The notes under the pieces were generated by a model, which was not told the DNA's origin, made no database searches, and saw nothing but the letters and a program-made list of their open reading frames with translations. A program made the position numbers and the translations under genes. DNA of 64,000 nucleotides. Source: Agrostemma githago (taxonomy: Eukaryota > Streptophyta > Magnoliopsida > Caryophyllales > Caryophyllaceae). Below, in pieces: positions 43,001 to 50,970 of this stretch. The DNA lies in contig OY288246.1 in assembly GCA_958450325.1 (NCBI GenBank), positions 37,256,544-37,320,543 of the forward strand, given 5' to 3'. Positions within the stretch are counted from its first letter, which is position 1. Each line of letters begins with the position of its first letter.

Positions 43001-44270
43001 GTTCACCAATACCCTCTTAGAGTTCAGTTTCTTGCGGGATTAGTAACCTTGAATAAGGAAAAGGGTTTAGGGTTGGATTAGGCGGAGCCACGAAGCGGGT
43101 TCGCCTAACCCAACCCTAAACCCTTTTGCGTCCTTGAATAAGGAAAAGGGTTTAGGGTAGGATTAGGCGGAGCCGAGAAGCGGGTCCCCCTAATCCAACC
43201 CTAAACCCTTTTCCGTCCCGTGTTATGGTGTACCCCATCTTTGAATCACATCCACGAAAGGGTTCACCAATACCCTCTTAGGGTTCAGTTTCTTGCAGGA
43301 TTAATGACTTTGAATAAGGAAAAGGGTTTAGGGTTGGATTAGGCGGAGCCGCGAAGCGGGTCCGCCTAATCCAACCCTAAACCCTTTTCCGTCCCGTCTT
43401 ATATGGTGTACCCCATCTTTGAATCACATCCACGACAGGGTTCACCAATACCCTTTTAATGATCAGTTTCTTGCGGGATTAGTGATTTTGAATAAGGAAA
43501 AGGTTTTAGGGTTGGATTAGGCAGAGCCGCGAAACGGGTTCGCCTAATCCAACCCTAAACCCTTTTGCATCCTTAAATAAGGAAAAGGGTTTAGGGTAGG
43601 ATTAGGCGGAGCCGCGAAGCGGGTTCGCCTAATCCAACCCTAAACCCTTTTCCGTCTCGTCTTATGGTGTACCCCATCTTTGAATCACATCCACGACAGG
43701 GTTCACCAATACCCTCTTAGGGATCAGTTTCTTGCGGGATTAGTGATTTTGAATAAGGAAAAGGGTTTAGGGTTGGATTAGGCAGAGTCCGCCTAATCCA
43801 ACCCTAAACCCTTTCCCGTCTCGTCTTACGCTGACCCCATCTTTGAATTACATCCACGACAGGGTTCACCAATACCCTCTTAGGGTTCAATTTCTTGCGG
43901 GATTATTGACCTTGAATAAGGAAAAGGGTTTAGGGTTGGATTAGGCGGAACCGCGAAGCGGGTTCGCCTTATCCAACCCTAAACCCTTTTCCGTCCCGTC
44001 ATATGGTGTACCTCATCTTTGAATCACATCCACGACAGGGTTCACCAATACCCTCTCAGGGTTCAGTTTCTTGCGAGATTAGTGACTTTGAATAAGGAAA
44101 AGGGTTTAGGGTTGGATTCGGCGGAGCCGCAAAGCGGGTTCGCCTAGTCCACCCCTAAACCCTTCTTCGTCCCGTCTTATGCTGTACCCCATCTTTGAAT
44201 CACATTAACGACAGGGTTCACCAATACCCTCTTAGGGTTCAGTTTCTTGCGGGATTAGTGTCTTTGAATA
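40087..44270. repeat. About 2,093-bp tandem duplication near the right end of the array
   Basis: The block starting near ggggtttaaggttgg at 40091 is repeated from 42184, with linked features: gttccgcctaatcgaacc, the short units after 41040 and 43133, the loop-less hairpins near 41690 and 43790, and the two-base insertion ttatatggtg. The period is not a multiple of 176 because of short units and deletions. Confidence 0.8.
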
Positions 44271-44273
44271 AGG

Positions 44274-44344
44274 AAAAGGATTTAGGGTTGGATTAGGCGG
44301 AGCCGCGAAACGCGGCTCCGCCTAATCCAACCCTAAACCCTTTT
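44274..44344. repeat. Near-perfect palindrome, 34-bp arms and 3-bp loop
   Basis: The left arm 44274-44307 and right arm 44311-44344 are complementary with one mismatch (44280, aaaagga versus aaaaggg); the loop is AAA at 44308-44310. Here the spacer right side reads cgcggctccgcc instead of the usual cgggttcgcc, so the hairpin is complete to the loop. It lies about 320 bp from the array edge. Confidence 0.9.
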
Positions 44345-44663
44345 CCGTCCCGTCTTATGGTGACCTCATCTTTGAATCACATCCACGACAGGGTTCACCA
44401 ATACCCTCTTAGGGTTCAGTTTCTTGCGGGATTAGTGACCTTGAATAAGGAAAAGGGTTTAGGGTTGGATTAGGCGGAGCCACGAAGCGGGTTCGCCTAA
44501 TCCAACCCTAAACCCTTTTCCGTTCTTGAATGAGGAAAAGGGTTTAGGGTAGGATTAGGCGGAGCCGCGAAGCGGGTCCCCCTAATCCAACCCTAAACTT
44601 TTTTCCGTCCCGTGTTATGGTGTACCCCATCTTTGAATCACATCCACGAAAGGGTTCACCAAT

Positions 44664-45378
44664 TGATGTGAGTTAAGGTGAACTTTGAAGCAAATACGTG
44701 AAGGTTGATAGTAATCTGAAATGAACGAAAGATAAGCAACAAAACAGAATGTAAGGATGGTTTGTGAGTATGATAGAACCATAACCAAGGGATAGTATGC
44801 TTAGTGAAGTAGACCTATACTTCAACAAAGCGGGTGCTAATTCAAACACTCGATTGAAATAGCGAGTATAGAGCTTGTAACGCGACTAACTCTAGTACTT
44901 TGTCTTGTAAGTTACAAGGACGAAAGGAAAAGCAATGCTTTACTCAGTTTTGTGTTATGAATATTGTGTGTCTTATTCATCAATGTTGATGGTTATATAT
45001 AGCCTACAAAACGTCCCTAAACCATGCTGGTCAAGGGGTGATACAAACAAAGCTTAATGGTGATACAAACAAAGCTTAGGAGCTAAAAACAAAGCTAAAG
45101 AAGAGCATTCAGACGGGGTAAGCATGTGAACACAATCAGCCCACAATCACCCTCCTAACTCCGGTGCACTCCCCATGCTTGAATGAGTGTGAACCCAAGT
45201 TAATGCATCCATAATGCCTTGACTATTTGCTCTTTTATTCGGTCCAAACACGAGCTAGCTCAATGATTGAAGAAGGCACACTACTAAGCTTGAAGTAGGT
45301 GCTAAGGTGGCTGGACTAGGACCATTTGGAGCTAGTGTGACTTCATTGAATTCTTTAGTTGCTTCTTCATTCGGATCA
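44664..45378 (-). mobile_element. 3' LTR of element A (715 bp)
   Basis: It starts at 45378 (TGATCCGAAT on the minus strand) after the PPT and ends at 44664 (ACTCACATCA). The TATA palindrome is at 44991-45004 (one base altered). The Pol stop codon lies inside it at 45255-45257. Its promoter would drive transcription leftward into the satellite array. Confidence 0.9.
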
Positions 45379-46175
45379 TCTCCTCCCCCTTGAAAAGGAA
45401 TTGTCCTCAATTCTGAAATGCCATCATCATCAAGATAAGGAGAAAGATCTCCCACATTGAACGTGGCATGAACTCCATAATCATCCGGCAACTCCACCTT
45501 GTAAGCATTGTTGTTTACTTTTGATATGATCTTGTATGGGCCTTCTGCTCGTGGCATCAACTTGTTCTTCCTTTTGCTTGGAAACCTCTCTTTTCTCAAG
45601 TGAACCCAAACTAAGTCACCTTCTTGGAAAAGTCTTGGTTTCCTGTTTTTGTTGGATCTTCTTTTGTATGCTTCATTCACCTCTTTGATCCTTTCTCGAA
45701 TTTTCTCATGGAGTTTTATCATAGCTTTAAGTTTTGACTCCGCGTCTTTGTGGACTAACTCATCTTTAGGTAGAGGAATCAGGTCCAAGGGCATGTAAGG
45801 ATTGATTCCATTTACGGCCTCAAAAGGAGAATGAGAGGTAGCATAAGTAGGAGAACGATTGTAAGCAAATTTAGCGTGGGCAAGCTTGACATCCCAATCC
45901 TTTTGAGTCTTGCTCACAAGGCCCCTTAGCAACGTGCCTAAAGTGCGGTTGGTAACTTCGGTTTGTCCATTTGTTTGTGGATGATGGGAAGTGCTAAATA
46001 AGAGCTTGGTTCCCACCTTCCTCCATAACGTGTTCCAAAAGTAGCTAAGGAACTTTGAATCACGATCCGAAACAATGGACTTAGGTACTCCATGGAGACG
46101 TACCACCTCTTTGAAGTACAAGTCAGCTACATTGCTAGCATCATCGGTTTTGTGACAAGCAATGAAGTGAGCCAT
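45255..46175 (-). CDS. gag-pol: Element A Pol, C-terminal part: integrase core and C-terminal domain
   Basis: A 306-residue frame continues the integrase after a frameshift. The second catalytic Asp (SDRDSKF, residue 37) and Glu (GQTEV, residue 73) give the DX35E spacing of retroviral and Ty3 integrases. The first Asp is in the upstream frame. A basic C-terminal domain follows (GDLVWVHLRKERFP ... GPYKI). No classical chromodomain follows FNVGDLSPY. The protein instead ends with a tail containing ELRTIPFQGGGDD, whose last 41 codons lie inside the 3' LTR. The ATG at 46173-46175 is an internal methionine, not a true start. In the intact element this would be fused to the upstream frame. Confidence 0.88.
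   Translation of the reverse strand: MAHFIACHKTDDASNVADLYFKEVVRLHGVPKSIVSDRDSKFLSYFWNTLWRKVGTKLLFSTSHHPQTNGQTEVTNRTLGTLLRGLVSKTQKDWDVKLAHAKFAYNRSPTYATSHSPFEAVNGINPYMPLDLIPLPKDELVHKDAESKLKAMIKLHEKIRERIKEVNEAYKRRSNKNRKPRLFQEGDLVWVHLRKERFPSKRKNKLMPRAEGPYKIISKVNNNAYKVELPDDYGVHATFNVGDLSPYLDDDGISELRTIPFQGGGDDPNEEATKEFNEVTLAPNGPSPATLAPTSSLVVCLLQSLS
45379..45391 (-). other. Polypurine tract of element A
   Basis: On the minus strand AAGGGGGAGGAGA directly precedes the 3' LTR. It is also translated as part of the Pol tail (FQGGGD). The same 13 bases precede the 3' LTRs of B and D. Confidence 0.9.
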
Positions 46176-49100
46176 TTTTCGAAAACCGATCTACCACCAC
46201 CATGATAGCATCCTTCCCCCTAGCTGTTCTTGGCAAGGCCACAACGAAATCCATGGACACATCTTCCCATGGTCTATTAGGAGTGGGTAATGGCATGTAG
46301 ACTCCTGGTTTGAAAGAACTTTTGGCAAATTGGCAAGTCACACACTTGCTTACTACATGTTGGACACTCCCTTGCATCTTTGGCCAAAAGAAGTGTTCTT
46401 TTAAGACCTCCAAGGTTATTGTGATGCCAAAATGACCCGCTAATCCTCCCCCATGAGCTTCCCTAACCAGCAATTCTCTTATGGGATGCTTGGGTACACA
46501 AAGTCGATTTCCTTTGAAAAGGAACCCTTCCTGCAAAACAAACTCGTCAAAGGCTCCCTCCTTGCACTTGGTGAAAGCTTCACCAAAATCAGCATCATTG
46601 TTGTAGTAATCTTTTAGAGTTTCAAATCCAAGCAATCTAACATCCAAAGTAGACAATAAAGTGTAGCGGCGAGATAATGCATCAGCCACCACGTTACTTT
46701 TACCATCCTTGTACTTTGAAGAGAAATGGAAGGATTGCAAGAATTCCACCCACTTGGCATGTCTTGGACTTAGCTTTTGTTGGCCATTGATGTACTTTAG
46801 GGACTCATGATCTGAATGGAGAATAAAGTGGTTAGTACGAAGATAATGACTCCAATGATCAAGAGCTCTTACTATGGCATAGAATTCCTTGTCGTAGGTG
46901 CAATAGTTCAGCCTTGCTCCATTGAGTTTTTCTGAAAAGTAGACAATAGGACGCCTATTTTGCACGAGAACAGCACCAATTCCTACTCCACTAGCGTCAC
47001 ATTCAACCTCAAATGGTTGAGAGAAATCAGGAAGAGCTAGAATAGGAGCGGAACACAACTTCTCCTTGATGGCTTCAAAAGCTTCTTGGGCAGCTTTGGA
47101 CCAAACGAACGCACCTTTCTTCAAGCATTCGGTGATAGGACTTGTGATAGTACTAAAGTCCTTAATGAACCTTCTGTAAAAGGAAGCCAAACCATGAAAT
47201 GATCTTACTTCTGTAATGGTGGAAGGGATTGGCCAAGTCCGGATGGATTCTACTTTGGTTTGATCAACGGACACTCCATCTTTGGACACCACGTAGCCAA
47301 GGAACACCACACTTTCCACAAAGAAAGCACACTTCTCCTTCTTGCCAAAGAGTTGTTGCTTGCGAAGTGTTGTAAATAGTAGCCTTAAGTGCTCCATATG
47401 CTCCTCCAAGGACCTGCTATAAACAAGAATATCATCCAAGTAAACCACAATGAATCGACCTAAATAGGCCTTGAGTATTTCGTTCATTAGCCTCATGAAT
47501 GTGTTCGGAGCGTTGGTGAGACCAAATGGCATGACCGTCCACTCATAGAGTCCATGCTTGGTCTTGAAAGCTGTCTTCCACTCATCCCCTTCTCTCATTC
47601 TGATTTGATGATACCCACTTCTTAGATCGATTTTGGAGAAGATCACAGCCCCATGAAGCTCGTCCAACATATCATCCAATCTTGGAATAGGAAATCTATA
47701 TTTGATGGTAATGTTGTTAACGGCTCTACTATCCACACACATTCTCCAAGTTCCATCTTTCTTAGGTACTAAGAGGACTGGAACAGCACAAGGACTAAGG
47801 CTTTCACGTACATAACCTCGACTCATTAACTCATCAATTTGTCTTTGCAACTCCTTAGTCTCCTCCGGATTACACCTATAGGCTGCCTTATTTGGTAGGG
47901 CTGCTCCTGGAACGAGGTCGATTTGGTGTTCTATGCCTCGAATAGGTGGTAAACCAACTGGTAATTCTTCAGGAAAAACGTCCTCAAACTCGTGTAACAA
48001 TTCCTCAAATGGTTTTCCTCCAAGCCCATTCTCAACTACTAAGGGTTCCTCTCTAGCCACCATGACAAAGACACGTTCCCTCCCTTGTAAAGCCTGTTCT
48101 ACTTCACTCTCACTAGCAAATATGGTAAGGTTAGGCTTCTTAGTTTTGTTGGTTGCCATAGCTCTAACAGCTTGGGGAGTCATGGGTTTTAGAACAATTT
48201 TCTTTCCCTTGTCCCTTAACTCGTATTCATTTTTCCTCCCATGGTGTACTACATCCCTATCAAACTGCCAAGGACGTCCCAAAAGTATATGGCACGCATC
48301 CATAGGAATGACATCACATACAACTTCATCGACATAAGACCCCATGGTTAAACCTACCCTCACTTGTTTAGTGACCCTTACTTTGTTTCCATCGTCCAAC
48401 CAATGTAGTGCATACGGTCTAGGGTGATTAGTGGTGGTTAGGCCTAATTTAGTTATCATTTCAGTAGAGGCAACATTTGTGCAACTACCCCCATCAATGA
48501 TCAAGCTACACCATTTGTTGTTAACTTGACACTTAGTGTGGAAGAGTTGATCCCTTTGTTCAGTGTTGTGTGGGATGGGGTTGGCATGAAGTGTACGTAG
48601 AACCAACACAGTATCATACGTTGGGGGTTCATAGTCCTCTCTTTCTTCCTCCTCTTCTTCCTCCTCCTCATTAAACACAGCCCCTATACGTTGCTCTTCC
48701 TCCCACATCTCCTCTCTAAGAGGCATGATTTCTCTTAAGGTAACGACTCTTTTATTAGGACACGCATTTTTGTAATGACCAAAGCCTTGACACTTGAAGC
48801 AACGTACCTTGGACAAACTAGTTTCAGTAGGTGTCTTATTTGTGGGTGGAGTCGGGTTACTCTTAATGAAAAGGGGTTGATTAGTGTTAACTGAATTGGT
48901 CTTGTTACTCCCCTCACCTCGTGACCAAGTATGACTCCTACTAGACTCATTCTCATACTTAGTTTTCCCTTGAGCCTCAATTTTTAAGCATAATCCACAT
49001 AGAGTATCAAAATCAGAATATGGACATAAATCAACCGTATTAGCAATACTACGATTTAACCCACGTAAGAACCTAGCCATTTTTATCTCTTCATTTTCTT

Positions 49101-49587
49101 CTACTTCCCCCATTAGTACCAAGTTTTCAAACTCTTCAATGCACTCACTAACACTCATTTTTCCTTGTACGAGATTAGCAATCTTTCTGTATAAGGATAA
49201 CTTATGTGTAGTTGGAACATACCTCTTACGTAGCTTACGTTTTAAGGGCTCCCAAAAAGAAATCTTACCCTTTCCATCCCTGGTGCGTTGTACCTTCAGC
49301 CCTTCATACCAAAGAGAAGCCCCTTTGCTTAGCTTTAGGATTGCATATTTGCACCTCTCCTCGTCCTCCAAGTCCTTGAAGTCAAAAAGCTTCTCCATGT
49401 TTCTCTCCCATTCCAAGTAGACTTCAGGATCAGTACCACCATTGAACTCAGGAAGTTCGTTCACTTTGATCTTGTCCACCGGTTCTCTTCTTGCTTGGAA
49501 ACGAGAATTCTTGGGCTGGTAGTTCTTCAATGCTTTCTTTAGGTGTTCCAAGAAGTTAGGGTCTTCAAAGTTCACTACTCCTGCCAT
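46141..49587 (-). CDS. gag-pol: Element A Gag-PR-RT-RNase H-integrase N-terminus
   Basis: A 1,148-residue polyprotein starts at the ATG at 49585-49587, 26 bp past the PBS. Gag capsid-like region is about residues 50-205. The CCHC knuckle (CFKCQGFGHYKNAC) is near 263-276, an acidic stretch near 303-318, and the aspartic protease motif IIDGGS near 365. RT spans about 590-780, with YLDD at 716-719. RNase H begins near ECDASG, with SDHES near its end. The integrase zinc finger (HGGGLAGHFG ... CVTC) and first catalytic Asp (SMDFVVALP) are at the C-terminus. The frame is lost at an A5 run (46175-46179 on the window): one extra A changes DRFSKMAHF to a short tail ending CLSQNR. Everything upstream appears intact, so Gag, PR and RT could still be made. 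Confidence 0.92.
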   Translation of the reverse strand: MAGVVNFEDPNFLEHLKKALKNYQPKNSRFQARREPVDKIKVNELPEFNGGTDPEVYLEWERNMEKLFDFKDLEDEERCKYAILKLSKGASLWYEGLKVQRTRDGKGKISFWEPLKRKLRKRYVPTTHKLSLYRKIANLVQGKMSVSECIEEFENLVLMGEVEENEEIKMARFLRGLNRSIANTVDLCPYSDFDTLCGLCLKIEAQGKTKYENESSRSHTWSRGEGSNKTNSVNTNQPLFIKSNPTPPTNKTPTETSLSKVRCFKCQGFGHYKNACPNKRVVTLREIMPLREEMWEEEQRIGAVFNEEEEEEEEEREDYEPPTYDTVLVLRTLHANPIPHNTEQRDQLFHTKCQVNNKWCSLIIDGGSCTNVASTEMITKLGLTTTNHPRPYALHWLDDGNKVRVTKQVRVGLTMGSYVDEVVCDVIPMDACHILLGRPWQFDRDVVHHGRKNEYELRDKGKKIVLKPMTPQAVRAMATNKTKKPNLTIFASESEVEQALQGRERVFVMVAREEPLVVENGLGGKPFEELLHEFEDVFPEELPVGLPPIRGIEHQIDLVPGAALPNKAAYRCNPEETKELQRQIDELMSRGYVRESLSPCAVPVLLVPKKDGTWRMCVDSRAVNNITIKYRFPIPRLDDMLDELHGAVIFSKIDLRSGYHQIRMREGDEWKTAFKTKHGLYEWTVMPFGLTNAPNTFMRLMNEILKAYLGRFIVVYLDDILVYSRSLEEHMEHLRLLFTTLRKQQLFGKKEKCAFFVESVVFLGYVVSKDGVSVDQTKVESIRTWPIPSTITEVRSFHGLASFYRRFIKDFSTITSPITECLKKGAFVWSKAAQEAFEAIKEKLCSAPILALPDFSQPFEVECDASGVGIGAVLVQNRRPIVYFSEKLNGARLNYCTYDKEFYAIVRALDHWSHYLRTNHFILHSDHESLKYINGQQKLSPRHAKWVEFLQSFHFSSKYKDGKSNVVADALSRRYTLLSTLDVRLLGFETLKDYYNNDADFGEAFTKCKEGAFDEFVLQEGFLFKGNRLCVPKHPIRELLVREAHGGGLAGHFGITITLEVLKEHFFWPKMQGSVQHVVSKCVTCQFAKSSFKPGVYMPLPTPNRPWEDVSMDFVVALPRTARGKDAIMVVVDRFSKNGSLHCLSQNR

Positions 49588-49612
49588 GCTTTACGTCTAA
49601 AGGAAGACCAAA

Positions 49613-49624
49613 GCTCTGATACCA
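49613..49624 (-). other. Primer binding site of element A
   Basis: TGGTATCAGAGC on the minus strand, complementary to the initiator Met-tRNA 3' end, 4 bp from the LTR end. Confidence 0.92.
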
Positions 49625-49628
49625 CTAA

Positions 49629-50140
49629 TGATGTGAGTTAAGGTGAACTTTGAACCAAATACGTGAAGGTTGATAGTAATCTGAGATGAATGAAAGATAA
49701 GCAACAAAACAGAATGTAAGGATGGTTTGTGAGTATGATAGAACCATAACCAAGGGATAGTATGCTTAGTGAAGTAGACCTATACTTCAACAAAGCGGGT
49801 GCTAATTCAAACACTCGATTGAAATAGCGAGTATAGAGCTTGTAACGCGACTAACTCTAGTACTTTGTCTTGTAAGCTACAAGGACGAAAGGAAAAGCAA
49901 TGCTTTACTCAGTTTTGTGTTATGAATATTGTGTGTCTTATTCATCAATGTTGATGGCAATATATAGCCTACAAAACGTCCCTAAACCAGGCTGGTCAAG
50001 GGGTGATACAAACAAAGCTTAATGGTGATACAAACAAAGCTTAGGAGCTAAAAACAAAGCTAAAGAAGAGCATTCAGACGGGGTAAGCATGTGAACACAA
50101 TCAGCCCACAATCACCCTCCTAACTCCGGTGCACTCCCCA
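49629..50140 (-). mobile_element. Truncated 5' LTR of element A (512 bp)
   Basis: Matches the 3' LTR from its 3' terminus (49629) up to CCCCA at 50140. The first 200 or so bases of U3, including the Pol-tail coding part, are missing. The TATA palindrome at 49956-49969 has changed to GGCTATATATTGCC. The break point coincides with the start of a 189-bp repeat copy. Confidence 0.85.
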
Positions 50141-50337
50141 TGATGTGATGACGCGAGTTCATTTTGCAGCGTTGTTTTGATCGGTCCATATCTCAAGTTA
50201 TACTTGGAATTTTGTAGTCATCCAAAATGGAGGAGATAGATTTCGAGCTTATCTTTCCAATGACTATTCGTGAAGGCTCATTGAACAAGTATTGACAAAG
50301 TTATGGTCCGAACAAGTCAGTTGTGCATGGGAATTTC
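50141..50337 (+). repeat. 189-bp repeat X, copy 1
   Basis: A sequence of about 190 bp (cgcgagttcattttgcag ... gtgcatgggaatttc) that recurs twice in tandem at 53335-53708. This copy has a short extra TGATG at its start. It shows no coding potential. The phrases resemble U3 sequence of plant LTR elements, but I cannot assign it. In all cases it sits immediately upstream of a plus-strand LTR fragment. Confidence 0.75.
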
Positions 50338-50430
50338 GCAGAAGTTATTTATTTGACGGGACTGTTTCTTTTGTATCGACTTTCAATAAAAGAGCAAGAA
50401 CATACATGGCTCTAATCTGATTTACAAGTC
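50338..50430. other. Short unassigned spacer
   Basis: Ninety or so bases between repeat X and LTR E with no match elsewhere in the window, except weak similarity of caataaaagagc to the LTR U3. No gene is seen. Confidence 0.4.
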
Positions 50431-50961
50431 AAATAATCAAGACCATATGGATGCATTAACTTGGGTTCACACTCATGCAATCAAGGGCTGTGCACCGGAG
50501 TTAGTATGCTGATTGTTTTCACATTGATGCATTGTATCTTAGTGTCTAAGTTCTTTTCCTTAGCTTTGTTTGTATCACCCTCTTTAAGGGGCTTGACCAT
50601 TCTGGTTGGGGACGATTGTAGGCTATATATAGCCATCCATTTGATGAATAAAATCATTCAACTTGCATAAAACAAACCTGAGTAAAAGCCTTGCTTTTCT
50701 TTTTTCGTCTTTGTAGCTTACAAGACAAAGTACTAGAGTTAGTCGCGTTACAAGCTCTATACTCGCTTTTTCAATCGAGTGTTTGAATTAGCACCCGCTT
50801 TGTTGAGGTATAGGTCTATCTCACTAAGCATAATATCCTTGGTTACATTCTATCATCCTTACAACAACCATTACATTCTGTTTTTGTTGCTTGTTTGTCG
50901 TTAATCTCAAATACTATCAACCTCCATATAACTTGTTCAAAGTTCATTCTAACTCACATCA
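50431..50961 (+). mobile_element. LTR E: 5'-truncated plus-strand LTR of the same family
   Basis: From about aaataatcaagaccatatgg it follows the family LTR: ttaacttgggttcacactca, then TATA palindrome 50621-50634, then cgcgttacaagctctatact, ending ACTCACATCA at 50961. No PBS or body follows. Instead an LTR in opposite orientation begins at once. Open frames here are fortuitous. Confidence 0.78.
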
Positions 50962-50970
50962 TGTGAGTTA
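50950..50970. repeat. Palindromic junction of two inverted LTR ends
   Basis: taactcacat-c-atgtgagtta is a perfect 21-bp palindrome with one central base, formed where the 3' end of plus-strand LTR E meets the 3' end of minus-strand LTR B. The minus-strand LTR has lost its terminal TG. Confidence 0.85.

Larger units (their letters stand above)
1484..44663. repeat. 43-kb satellite array of a 176-bp monomer with telomere-like hairpins
   Basis: About 245 monomers stand head to tail in one orientation with no inserted element. The spacing of the TTATGGTGTACCCC motif is 176 bp (1611, 1787, 1963, 2139). Each monomer holds a hairpin half (AAAAGGGTTTAGGGTTGG, a 19-bp spacer, then the complementary arm) and a linker half (ccgtcccgtcttatggtgta, then gaatcacatccacgacaggg, then cagtttcttgcgggattagt). 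Variants are shared over long distances, giving higher-order repeats. There are no open frames of note. The flanks differ more (many short units at 2-18 kb and 39-44 kb), while 20-38 kb is more homogeneous. Association with elements that look like the CRM clade suggests a centromeric or pericentromeric satellite; this is inferred. Confidence 0.97.
44664..50140 (-). mobile_element. Element A: nearly intact Ty3/gypsy (probable CRM-clade) retrotransposon, 5' LTR truncated
   Basis: Minus-strand element with 3' LTR 44664-45378, PPT 45379-45391, pol and gag 45255-49587, PBS 49613-49624 and 5' LTR 49629-50140. Domain order is Gag, PR, RT, RNase H, INT, which is the Ty3/gypsy order. The 5' LTR lacks about its first 200 bp and passes directly into a 189-bp repeat, so no right-hand TSD exists. 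Over the shared 512 bp I count about 7 differences between the LTRs (1.4%), indicating a young insertion. The left flank is satellite ending ..TTCACCAAT. Assignment to the CRM clade rests on the integrase tail and lack of a chromodomain. Confidence 0.88.

Noticed and set aside
1484..44663. CRISPR array or true telomere
   Set aside because: The repeats are long direct 176-bp units without short repeat plus unique spacer design, and the TTTAGGG cores are isolated within each unit, not in tandem as in a telomere.
1484..44663. CENP-B-box-like site in the monomer (tttcttgcgggatt)
   Set aside because: It shares only a few bases with the mammalian box and lacks the required core; chance resemblance.
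1484..44663. Helitron ends or a MITE array
   Set aside because: The hairpins could derive from a small inverted-repeat element, but there is no terminal CTRR after a hairpin, no TSD, and the units are tandem.
45178..45188. LTR start at TGGGGAGTGCACC, suggested by the A LTR pair alone
   Set aside because: The apparent end at CCCCA is where the 5' LTR is truncated. Element D's TSD and PPT show that the true LTR start is about 200 bp further, at TGATCCGAAT.
47933..48337. Plus-strand frames inside element A (also 49139-49420)
   Set aside because: Antisense shadows of the gag-pol frame with no domain and no own regulatory context.
50461..50670. Frames within LTRs E, D and solo LTR C
   Set aside because: They overlap LTR control sequence and are not conserved between copies, except the Pol tail, which is annotated as part of pol.
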